Part shown: in pieces, positions 1 through 9,260 of the stretch
Layout: each line of letters begins with the position of its first letter
How positions within the stretch are numbered: the stretch's first letter is position 1
Assembly: GCA_907165065.1 (NCBI GenBank)
Contig: OU015529.1
Coordinates: 11,786,554-11,850,553 of the forward strand
Origin: Caprimulgus europaeus
Taxonomy: Eukaryota > Chordata > Aves > Caprimulgiformes > Caprimulgidae
Direction: 5' to 3'
DNA length: 64,000 nucleotides
Position numbers and translations under genes: made by a program
The notes under the pieces: model-generated
Told to the model about the DNA's origin: nothing
Seen by the model: only the letters and a program-made list of their open reading frames with translations
The model's database searches: none

Positions 1-708
1 TGCCAGGAGAGATGGAGGGAAGGCAGGGGTGGGAGGGCAGAGAAAGGGCGGGATGGTATTTTTTTTAAATCATTTTATTGTCCCCAGGTTACACGGAAGG
101 AAAACAAAAGAACCGCAATCAAAGGGCTATAACGCACGTGGGGGGAAGAAGCATTTCTGCCCCCCACAAGCCTGGAGTTTCGGCTGTGAGTTTCCCTGCC
201 GTATTCCTCGATATGTCTGATGGAGAGAGAACCCTCTCCGCCCTGGCTGGAGGAGCGGGCCGCGATCCCCGGGTTTCGGGCGCCCAACACCGTATCATCG
301 GGTCGAGAGGGAGGAACGATGGCCTCGGCTCTCCTCTTACCCGCGGGGCTGATTTTATTTCCTACGCAGTCCCGATCTCTCTCTCCCCCCTCTCACTTGG
401 ATAATCGTCAACTGTTGCCCTTCTTCCCCCATATTCTTGGCTTTTCATCAGCCTCTTAAACCCGCGGCGGGGGTGAGCGGAAAGGCATTTGGGCTCAGCC
501 CGCAGAGTCTATCCGGGATTTACTTCTAGTGGGTGGAAAAGAAACGAAATCCCGCCGTTACCTCCCTGCCCTCCTCCAATAATCCGGTTATCTGCAGGGC
601 GGTGGTGACGGAGGAGAGGGGACGGGAGCGCCGTGGCGGCGGCTTTGAGGGTCGATCCGCGCAGCTCCCCCCGGTCCCTGCCGGCCCTTTCCCCGCCACC
701 CCTCTCAC
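1..708 (-). other. DUSP5: Beginning of DUSP5 intron 1 (partial)
   Basis: This is intronic sequence downstream of the exon 1 donor, running off the left edge. The part next to the exon is CpG-rich and belongs to the promoter island. The far part (about 50-130) is more AT-rich. I see no second exon in it: the rest of the rhodanese domain and the catalytic domain are absent. Confidence 0.8.
707..708 (-). other. DUSP5: Splice donor of DUSP5 exon 1
   Basis: Read on the minus strand, the sequence CTGAAAG|GTGAG gives a consensus GT donor straight after the FLK codons. Splicing leaves phase 1 and completes a glycine codon with the next exon, as in the mammalian FLKG/GYE junction. Confidence 0.9.
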
Positions 709-1102
709 CTTTCAGGAAGCAGACCCTGGCCCCGGCCTCCGGCAGGCTGGAGAGCAGGGCGTTGAGGACGATCTGGGCCGTGCTGTCCTTCTTCAGCTTC
801 TGCCAGTGCCCCGTGCCCTGGTCCAGCACCACCACGGCTGCCAGGCGGGCGGTCCCCGCCGTCCCCTCTCCGCCTAGCAGCAGCCGGGCGCGGGCGGCCG
901 CGTCGGGCACCACGAAGTGGAGCGGGACGGCCCCGCCGCGGGCTCGCCGCATCACCACCGAGTTGAGGTTGACGTTGAGCGAGCCGCGGAGGCAGGAGGC
1001 TGAGTAGGACAAGTAGGGCCGGCAGTCCAGCACCAGGCAGCGGGAGGGCTCCTTCCGCAGGAGCTTCCTCAGCTGGCGGCAGTCGAGGGACTTGACTTTC
1101 AT
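709..1102 (-). CDS. DUSP5: DUSP5 coding exon 1 (dual-specificity phosphatase 5, N-terminal part)
   Basis: This is the first coding exon of DUSP5, the inducible nuclear phosphatase that dephosphorylates and anchors ERK1/2. The exon encodes 131 codons plus one base and starts at the ATG ending at 1102, with G at -3. It covers most of the N-terminal rhodanese/MAPK-binding domain: MKVKSLDCRQLRK at residues 1-13, LDCRPY at 25-30, the kinase-interaction motif RRARGG at 52-57, and VVLDQG near 91-96. The translation resembles mammalian DUSP5 throughout (for example SLNVNLNSVV just before the KIM, and CFLKG at the end). The exon ends at a GT donor (708-707) after the first base of a codon, which is where the mammalian first exon ends as I remember it. 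The catalytic HCxxGxxR domain is encoded by later exons beyond the left edge. Open reading continues past 709 into the intron only by chance. Identification is firm. Confidence 0.95.
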
Positions 1103-1263
1103 GCCGGCCGTGGGTCGCGCCCCGCAGCAGCCGGGGCAGGAGCAGGGAGAGCGGCAGGAAGGTGCCGGCTGGGGAGCGCGGGGCCGCAGGGGCTCGGCCG
1201 GCGGCAGCGGGACGCGCGAGAGGGAGTGCGGGAGCGCGGCACCGCGCCGAGCCCGGGCAGGGA
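1103..1263 (-). other. DUSP5: Predicted DUSP5 5' UTR
   Basis: This is the leader between the ATG and a transcription start inferred about 30 bp downstream of the TATA box. It is very GC-rich, as expected for a CpG-island gene. The exact start is an inference from TATA spacing and needs 5'-end data. Confidence 0.6.
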
Positions 1264-1285
1264 ATCCCGGTCACCGCCACCGGGC

Positions 1286-1293
1286 ATTTATAT
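1286..1293 (-). promoter_or_regulatory. TATA box of DUSP5
   Basis: The minus strand reads ATATAAAT inside a very GC-rich background, about 185 bp upstream of the ATG. An AT-only octamer in this context, just downstream of two CArG boxes, is a plausible core promoter. It would place transcription initiation near 1260-1265. Confidence 0.7.
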
Positions 1294-1323
1294 GAATGGG
1301 AGGCCGGGCCCTGACGACACTGC

Positions 1324-1333
1324 CCATATAAGG
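1324..1333 (-). promoter_or_regulatory. CArG box 1 (SRF site), proximal
   Basis: CCATATAAGG on the plus strand (CCTTATATGG in gene orientation) is an exact match to the CC(A/T)6GG consensus bound by serum response factor. It lies 30 bp upstream of the TATA box. Mammalian DUSP5 is known to be induced by ERK signalling through SRF, so this site probably mediates that response. Confidence 0.8.
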
Positions 1334-1352
1334 CGAGTGACGCGCCTGCCTT

Positions 1353-1362
1353 CCAAATATGG
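1353..1362 (-). promoter_or_regulatory. CArG box 2 (SRF site), distal
   Basis: CCAAATATGG on the plus strand (CCATATTTGG in gene orientation) is a second exact CArG consensus, 19 bp upstream of the first. In gene orientation it runs directly into GGAAGG, giving an ETS core (GGAA) overlapping its edge. This is compatible with ternary-complex-factor (ELK-type) recruitment, although the spacing differs from the classical FOS element. Confidence 0.8.
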
Positions 1363-1390
1363 GCATCCCCCGCCCCTCACCGCCCCGGCG

Positions 1391-1406
1391 CACCGCCCCC
1401 TGGCGG
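1391..1406 (-). promoter_or_regulatory. CTCF-like motif upstream of the DUSP5 promoter
   Basis: The minus strand reads CCGCCAGGGGGCGGTG, a close match to the CTCF core CCRSYAGRKGGCRS. It lies 28 bp upstream of the distal CArG box, at the border between the promoter and the long intergenic region. Binding depends on methylation and cell type and is not shown by the sequence. Confidence 0.6.
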
Positions 1407-3221
1407 GGATCCCCTCCCTCCCTGCAGCGGGCGGGGGCCGCGGCCGTGCGGGCAGCGTTAGTCAGGCTGGGAGGCAGAGGAAGCTGAAAAACGCCGCAAA
1501 AATTCTCCCGTCATCGGCCTGAGGCTCATCCCGGCATCACCGCTCCCTCCCCGGCCAGCGCGGGGCCGGGAAGCGGGGCAGGGAGGGGAGGAGGAAGGGC
1601 AGCGCTGGGGCAGGTTCCTCACACCGGGTTGCAAAGGGGCTCTCAGTTCCCCTTATCCCCCTCCCCCACCTCACTGTGTGTGTCCTCACCCCCAGCAAAG
1701 CCCGATCACAGGCAGGCCTGCCTGCATCTGCCTGCAGCCGCGCTGCTGCTCAGGGGCTGGGAGCTGCCGGCTCCCAGAGCTCCCCGGGGAGAGCTGGGTC
1801 CCCTGCCCCAGCCGCAGTCTGCATCCAGGAAGTCCGGTAACCGAGTGATAAGCATGGGCTGCCTCTGGGGGGACATCCCCGGGGACGTGGTTACCCGGCC
1901 CAAGGTTTACGGCCTGGCAGCAAAGGAGGAAACAAGGTGTAATAGCCTGGGACAAAGCAAGACGTGCCATTTCTGCAGAATTAATGGATGCGATGGAGGA
2001 GGGGTCAGGGATGGGAGGGCCACTTGCAACAGGAAAAATGCTGGCATGGCTCTTTGGGGGGGTCTTATGTTCCTTGCCTTGTGGCAAACATCTAGGCTGC
2101 GAGACTGTGCCTCAAGGACCTGCAAGACTTACACTAGAGACCTCAGTCTGCACCTGTGTCCAGAGGTCACGACACTAAGACGCACAGGAATTAGGAAATT
2201 TGGTGCTTGCCCTTTCCTTGTAGATAAGTGACCAAAACAAAGAACTGGAAATCCCTGGAAGAACTTAGGCAAAAGGATGAGGTCCAGCCACGCTCATTAC
2301 AGCCCGGACAGATGACAGTGGAGCTCTCTAAGAGCAGGGTGTCATTTATTCTGATGGTGCCCCAAAAGTATGTTCACCTCAAAAGCAGGCAGGAAGTGCC
2401 ATCCCTGCCTCAAATTGCCTGCAGCTGAAACAGAGAAGCATGAAAGAGACCGTGTGAGGAAAATGTTCAAGCTGATTGAAAGAATAGCAACTACTGGTTT
2501 TGGAGGACCTCCTCCTCTTCCTCTTTCGAACCCCCTGCAGACCCTGGCTTGCTCCTTCTAACCTGACCCCCCCCACACACTCCCCTCCTCTGAGTCAGTC
2601 AGGGTATGACACAGATCAAAAATAGAAATAGCTTGTGGGTCGGGGCAGATGTTCACAGAGTCTTAGCGTGGGTGTTGTCATCACCTGGCCACTGCCGCCG
2701 CGGCAGCCTGGCTCCTTCCCTCCTTCTCTGCCCACCCTGCGAGGCAGCTGGCCATTGCTAGAGCTGCCTGGCTGGGTTAGATGTTCCCCATGAGAAGCAT
2801 CACCATAGCCATGTCAAAAACCTTCACACCATCCCATGGGCAGGCTGATTCCTCCCCTTGATTTTTCACAACGGGGGGAGCCTTGCCCAGGCAGGGTGCA
2901 GGGACTGACTCCCGCTCACACAGGAAACCTCCGTCACTGTCTGAACACAACCTGCCTTCCTGCCTCCCAGCCCCCAGCTTCAGCAGCCGCTTCTTCCTCC
3001 CTGAGAAGCAGCCTGACTCCCTCGGGGCTCGACCCCCAGTAAGAGCCCAGCTGGTGAACTGGTCCCCATGCAGCACAGGGAGGGGAAGAGGGGCTGCGGG
3101 CAGATGCTAACACACTTCTCCCTCCCGGGAGGAAGGAGGGGGCCAGCGCAGTCACACGAAAGAGAGCATCATTTCCTCTCAGGAAACCCCAGTGAAATGT
3201 GGAGGGGTGGGAAAGAGAGCT

Positions 3222-3249
3222 CCCCGCCGCCCCCGCCCCCCTCCCCCCC
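3222..3249 (-). other. G-quadruplex-capable G-rich tract
   Basis: The plus strand has C-runs of 4, 2, 5, 6 and 7 separated by single bases (G, G, G, T). The minus strand therefore carries four or more closely spaced G-runs with one-base loops. Such tracts readily fold into G-quadruplexes. This lies about 2 kb upstream of the DUSP5 start. Confidence 0.6.
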
Positions 3250-5093
3250 ACTCCTGGCTGAGGTGTTAGTCTGAAGCAGAGGGCGAATCGTACCAGCCCA
3301 GAAAATAAACTCTCTGGGGAATACCTGAAGTTTGGCCTGAACTGGTGGCAGGGTGGATATCACCAGCCCTGACCTGCAGCTGACCTTCCTCTTACACACC
3401 TAACGCTGAGCATCCAAACAACTGCCTTGCAGTAGATTACAGCTCTACTTTTGTTTCTTAATGGAGTGAGTCATGACCACCTTTTTATTAGAAGAAAATA
3501 ACAAGGCTAACAACAGGAGTACTAACGCTTCCTCTGCTGCAGGGTGCTGGACTCAGAGTGCCCCAGACTTCTCTGCCCACCAGCAAAATGACTCGGCTGT
3601 GCTTGGAAATAGATGAGCCATCAGGGCTGATGCTGTCAGGGCTGTGGGATGGACACGGATAGTTTTTCCCCCTCTGGAGCACCTCCTTCTTTTGTCAGGT
3701 GCTCCCAGCCCGAAGGGAGAAAGGGGCTCGATTCCTGTAAATTGAGGTGGTTGAGTAAATTCAACCACGCTCTGCTTTAGGTGGGAAACTCCCCTCCTCC
3801 CTGCAGCACTTTACATCATTCCCACTTAGGTTCTGCTGCATCTTTCTGCTCCTCCTCCCGCTTCCCCTTGATAATCTCCCAGGCTCTTTTGTCCTTTGTC
3901 TCCGGCTTTTATCGGGGCTTTCAGATCAGCTGTTCCTTTCCTTTTCTTCCAGGCTGTGTTTCCCCTAACCTAGCTCATTCTTCCCTTCTCCCCTCCCCAC
4001 CTCCTCCGGGTTCTTTGTTTCTGCCTGTTCTCAGTCCTGCAAAGGGAAACTGTGGGGGAGGGGTGGCCCTAGCTCCTGGGGGGCACAGCTGGACCCCCAC
4101 CCCAGGTAAAAGCTCCCAGGGCACAGCAGCAGTGGGGTAGCATCCAGCAGGCATCATTCAAGATGCCTTTTGGAGAGAATAACATTCAAAAGGAGCTTTA
4201 GAAAGGGGCTGAGGTGAATAAATTAATGCCGTTTATTCGGCAGCAAAAGAGATGGGATCAGCCAAGTTTCTACTGCTGGAGTTGCCAGAGCTGAGATGAG
4301 GGATGCCCTGTGCTGGGTGCTACAAGTGTGCTTGCCACCCCAAAGAGTTAACCCCAAACCTCAGCAAGCCCAAAGCTGTGAGAAAGCCAGCAAGCTCTCC
4401 CAGCAGAAGAGGAGATGGAGGGGAAGACAGATCAAGGGTCACATAGGAGATCAGTAGGAAGGTGGTACAGAGGGTAACTTAAATGCCGTGGAGTCCTAGT
4501 CTGGGGCTTGAGCTGTATCATATCCCTGCTGGGGCACAATCCTGAACACACATCCTCTGGGCAGTTCTGAAATGTAAGAAATTCCTCAGATGAACAAAGC
4601 CTTTCACAAGAGAGCAGAGAAGATGGGTTGGCATTTCTTTAATATTATTAAGTTTTCCATAACATCAGTTTCTAAATTTGGAGTGGCTGATGTCAAAACA
4701 CTTAAGCACAAGCAGTGAGATAAGTTTGTGCCAGTAAATGGAGAGCTGGAAGGCAGGTAAATTTATACTCAGGGCTATGGACAGCCAGGCAGTGGCAACA
4801 GGAGATTGTCAAGCTGAGACCTCATCGGTGTCATGAGTCGGTCACTCTTGACAAAGTCTAACAAGGCAGATCAGATCATGAACTAAACCAGCCTGGTTAC
4901 AAATTAGTCTCAACAGAATAACTTGTTGTCAGAAACTGATTCTAGAGGGTGAAATGCACTATCAGACACAGACTGCAGCAGGACAACCTCCCCCCTCACT
5001 TTATAGCCCTACAGATGTGACCTGATGTTGAACTGATTTTTTTCTTTTCTTTTGCCCCTAGAAAACTAGGGCTAGTAACTTCCTGGGAATTTT

Positions 5094-5118
5094 CCATTAA
5101 AAAAAATAAAAAAAAAGA
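5094..5118. repeat. A-rich low-complexity tract
   Basis: A run of A interrupted by single T and G residues. No processed-pseudogene body or target-site duplication is apparent around it. Confidence 0.7.
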
Positions 5119-7094
5119 GTTCATACATTTTTCACTTTAAATCTACATTCTCTAACAAATCCATAATTATAAATGACTATTCTCAAAGAATTAGAAAGAA
5201 ATGTATGCTACAACCTATACAATTAGGAAGAACCAACTGAATTTCAATTTATTGTGGCCCCAGTGTATTTCAGACCTGGTTTCTATTCCCACCTCTGGTG
5301 CTCTAAACCAGAATTAAGCTAAATGGTGTATTTGCTTCAGTGGGAGTTGCCTGTGCTCAGCATTTCTGAAAATCAGGCTGAAAGGGAATCTCAGACTTAG
5401 GTCTGCTTTTTACCTGAATCATGCCTACGTGACTCCACCGACTGCTGCAAGCTGCTGTCAACAGCTGCTGTCAGGAGTGAAAGAGGAATAAACCAAACCT
5501 CCTGTCTCCTTTTAGAAGCCACCGTTCTTTCTGTTCCACGAGCTGATGACTTGCTCCCCGGTACAGATGGACAGGCAATTTTTAAAACAGGGATTCCAGC
5601 TATCTGCACGCTCATGTTTCAATTTCTCCGCTTGCCTGGCATGGCCCAGAGCATCATGAACCATGTTGATGGAACATTTGTGAGAGCCAGTTATGAATGT
5701 AAGGAAGCCATCTTCCCATTTGCAACCACGTTCTATCCCTGGGGTAGCTGCAGTAATTGCTTGCATGGGAAAATGATTTGTGTAGTTAGCTGCCTTTAAT
5801 GTGAGACAAAGCGCTTCTGTTCTTTTATCAACTTGCCAGTTCTCATTTGTTCTTTCCTCTTCCTGACACTGTTTCCCCACACACATTTCTTGCCTTCTTG
5901 TCCTGTATCTTCCTTTTTCCTGGATGTATTTCCCAGGAACCTGCTCCTTTTCCACACCAGCAGATCTCCCCCCACTAACACAGCCATTGTCAGCCCAGCT
6001 GTGTTTTCACTCACACCTCCTGGCTATTCCTGCCCATCGGTACCCAGCCAGCCTCTCACCCTGCAGATCCTAGTCCTTGCTGCTGCTTAAACTGTTGGGA
6101 ACCATCTAATGACATAAGATGTTCTTACACATATAATTTAATTGACTGTTAAGACAAGCATATCTCGGAGAAACTCTGGTTACTTTGGTCCAGATCTTTT
6201 GGAAGCAAATCTTATCATCACTGAATCCGATTCTCCCTGCCTTGGTCTTTCTGACTGACTCATTTCTTAAGCACCAGGTTGTTGCCTAGAGGGTATAATC
6301 ACATAAATATAATCCACTGCACAGTGTGTGTCACTATGCCCACTCCACTGAGAATAAGTACAGCTCCTGGGTACAGAAATTACTTTTTAAGCTCAAAATG
6401 GAGCAGCTCATGCTTTTAGCTGAGAATGTTTTGGAGTCATTTCAGTGGGCTACACAGATATAAAGAAACAAAATAAACACATTCAGTAAAACCCATTACA
6501 CCTCTGTTTTCTACAGCATTGCCAGTAGCAGAAAAACCCCAACCCACAGCTCTTGCTTATTCCCGGGGGTTCACAGGCACGACACAGGCAAGGTGACCCG
6601 TGGGTCATGATGCAAACTACAAACTCCCTCTCTTACTCCAGTGCAAGCACGGCATTTAACATCCCATGCCGGAAAAGCTCTTTATCCTACCTTCGCAAAG
6701 AGAAAAAAGACAAAAAGTAGATCTAGGCTTTGGTCTATCATCTGGCTATCACCCTAGAGTGTATTTCTAGATGGTGTTTGGTCTGCTGCAGGGTACCTAG
6801 AAGGCAGCTGCAGGGCTGGCTGGCGGGGAAAGAGGAAGCAGCTGGAGCCGGCGGGCTGGGGCAGTGATAGCAGCCTGAAAACGTGTCACCCAGGGCTGGG
6901 AAGAGGAAGGAGATACACCAGACCTCCTCTTTCACCAGGGGTAACACAAGGGGTAATGGGCTTAAAGTGAAGGAAGGCACATCTGCTGTGGGTGGAGGGA
7001 AGCTTCTTGGCTGGTGCTGGGGTCGCTGGCTGTGGCGGGCAGTGGTTCTCCATTGCTGAGGTCTCCAAAAATAGATTGAACAGAAGTCTGTCCA

Positions 7095-7403
7095 GAAAGA
7101 CTGGGGAGGGACTTTTCATAAGGGCAGTTAATGATAGAACAAGGGGAAATGGCTTTAAGATGAAAGAGGGTAGGTTTAGATTAGATATTAGGAAGAAATT
7201 CTTCACTGTGAGGGTGGTCAGACACTGGAACAGGTTGCCCAGAGAAGCTGCGGATGCCCCCTCCCTGGAAGTGTTCAAGGCCAGGTTGAATGAGGCTTTG
7301 AGCAACCTGGTCTAGTGGAAGGTGTCCCTGCTCATGGCAGGGGGTTGGAACTGGATGATCTTTAAGGTCCCTTCCAACCCAAACCATTCTGTGATTCTAT
7401 GAC
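7095..7403 (+). mobile_element. CR1 LINE 3' end (5'-truncated)
   Basis: This is the end of a CR1 retrotransposon in plus orientation. It encodes the typical ORF2 C-terminus ([10 protein letters not shown], then HWNRLPREA, then PSLEVFKARL). The 3' UTR follows, with GGAACTGGATGATCTTTAAGG and a terminal ATTCTGTGATTCTATGA microsatellite. The left boundary is approximate; the copy is strongly 5'-truncated, as is usual for avian CR1. One frame remains open through the ORF2 tail, so the copy is not very old. Confidence 0.9.
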
Positions 7404-9017
7404 TTACGCTGACTGGATCCTGCCCTGAGGTGGGGGTGGGCTGGATGACCTTTCGAGGAGTCTTCCTAAAAGTCCTTGTTTTACAGGCTTGTGTGGATCA
7501 TGTTCAGGCACATGAGTCTGTGTCTTGGTAACTGTTCTAAAATCTATTAAATGACAAAGTAACCCAAATTAATAACTTGACTAATTTCTTTCTTTTTACT
7601 AAGTGTTCTTTCTGCTGAAGTTACTCTATGGTTACTTTGAGTGTTGTCTCCTTCCTTTGACATCTGAATCATCCAAAGAAATAAATAATTCAAAATATTA
7701 TTTTTTTTCCCCCAAAATAAGCCTAGTGAAATAAATTTGTAAAAGAGAGGAAATCATTTACGTCTATTATGCTCATTTCTCCTAGGCTCCTACTTACTTA
7801 ACCCCATTTAAACTTTGTATCAGCTTACGACATCCGGTGAAAGTACACTACAGCTTATTAAAATTTAAAGCTGTTACTCCAAGGGAAAACACTGAAAGGT
7901 CTTTTATGGATTAGCCAAGTTGGCAGGATGTGGCTTCAACTTTGTATCCTTTTGATGGCATAGGCCACTTGAACATCTTTAGAACATAGAACTTCCCCAT
8001 CACTTTCAGCCCATTATAATTTTAATCCTGTGCACCACTGTTTTGTGCCAGTAGGACGATGTTCCACCCCTGTATTTCACAGGCAAAGCAGGAGGGTATC
8101 ATATGCTAACCCTATAAAATGCATAGCTATGTTTAAGCTGAAGTAAATGTGGAAATAAATACTAACAAAAGTGCTGTTCATTTAAAAGCAGGAGTGTTAA
8201 AAAAATTGGATGCTACTTGCCAAATATTTTCAGGAAGGGTGTGATCTGAGACCAGCAGGACCTGAGTGATAGTTTGTACTGGTGTTCTCAAACACATGGC
8301 TGAACCAGTGCAGTGCCTTGGCTTCTCTTAAGTCAACTTTGTACTGGAAACTCTTCCCAATACAATGCTGCTGCTTATAGTAAGACTCTTCGCCACAGTT
8401 TCCTACTGGCAGAAGAGAGCCCGTGGGGTGACATAGCTGATTTCCTCTGCAGATATGGCAAACAGCCTGTCACACAGGAACTCCTGCAACAGAAACTGCC
8501 TCGCTGCTCGGTTTGCGAACTGCAACCCCAGCAAGTCCTTGTAGGTACGGCCGAAGTTATCTTTTATTCAATTCACCTTCCTGGGAGAGGGTGGTATCCT
8601 CTGAGGAAGAGTCTGTTCTGGTATGGACTTACTTCAAATGAGCTCCTTCAGTTGGTGCTTTGGCTTACACAAGTGCAGACAGGCCTTGGGACCCCATCCC
8701 TCTGGTCCCTTGACTTCTATCTCACTTCCTATGACTTCTTCCTCGAGGGCTTGGGGGCCTGGAAGGGGCTGGTGTATCAAATTTAAAAAGGGGATTTCCA
8801 GGTTTATTAAGACTCTCTTGTCTAATTAAAAAAAAACAAACCAAAAACAACAAACCAAACACCAAAACCAAAGCCAGGCCCTTCCTCTAGCACTTCCTAA
8901 GTTCCTCCTGGGAAATGCCCCTTCTGACAGGGACTGCTCATGATGAGGTATTTCTAGGGCTACGTTATAGCCTGTGGCTACCAGACAGTCCCATCCTACA
9001 GTCCTGATAAAGCGAGT
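7404..9017. other. Intergenic DNA between two CR1 copies
   Basis: AT-rich unique-looking sequence, followed by a stretch at 8313-8786 with a 157-codon open frame that has no domain I recognise. An A/C-rich run at 8826-8875 resembles a decayed poly(A) or simple repeat. No gene supported. Confidence 0.6.
8826..8875. repeat. A/C-rich low-complexity tract
   Basis: A run of nine A residues followed by AAAC/CAAA-type units. No flanking duplication was recognised, so I annotate it only as low complexity. Confidence 0.7.
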
Positions 9018-9260
9018 ATCACAGAATCATTAAGGTTGGAAAAGACCTCTAAGATCATCTAGTCCAACCATCAACTTATTGCCAACATGCCCACTAAACC
9101 ATGTCCCTGAGTACTACACCTACACGTTTCTCGAACACCTCCAGGGATGGTGACTCCACCACTTCCCTGGGCAGCCTGTTACAATGTCTGGCCACTCTTT
9201 TGGAGAATAAATTTTTCCTACTATCCAACCTGAACCTTCCCTGGTGTAACTTGAGGCCAT
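9018..9260 (-). mobile_element. CR1 LINE 3' end (minus orientation)
   Basis: It begins with the complement of a CR1 3' tail (TCACAGAATCATTAAGGTTGG, then AAGATCATCTAGTCCAACC). On the minus strand it encodes the ORF2 C-terminus ([30 protein letters not shown]). The right boundary is approximate, where similarity to the CR1 consensus as I remember it fades after the TTGAGGCCATT motif. Confidence 0.9.

Larger units (their letters stand above)
230..1610. other. CpG island at the DUSP5 5' end
   Basis: This interval is visibly GC-rich with dense CG dinucleotides, strongest between about 600 and 1460. It spans intron 1 start, exon 1, 5' UTR and promoter. The boundaries are judged by eye. The surrounding intergenic DNA is much poorer in CpG. 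Confidence 0.8.
1611..7094. other. Intergenic DNA, proximal upstream of DUSP5
   Basis: I find no coding exon or recognisable repeat family here. The first 1.5 kb is fairly GC-rich and could contain proximal enhancers. It includes a C-rich, G-quadruplex-capable tract (3222-3249), an A-rich stretch (5094-5118) and long CT-rich runs at 3780-4040 and 5820-5960. All open frames are short and lack recognisable domains. Confidence refers to the absence of genes. Confidence 0.6.

Noticed and set aside
1629-2231. 200-codon open frame on the plus strand upstream of DUSP5
   Set aside because: GC-rich DNA lacks stops. The product is low-complexity and unrelated to any family I know, with other frames also open.
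8313-8786. 157-codon open frame on the plus strand
   Set aside because: No recognisable domain, no splice or promoter context. A frame of this length is expected a few times by chance in a six-frame scan of 64 kb.
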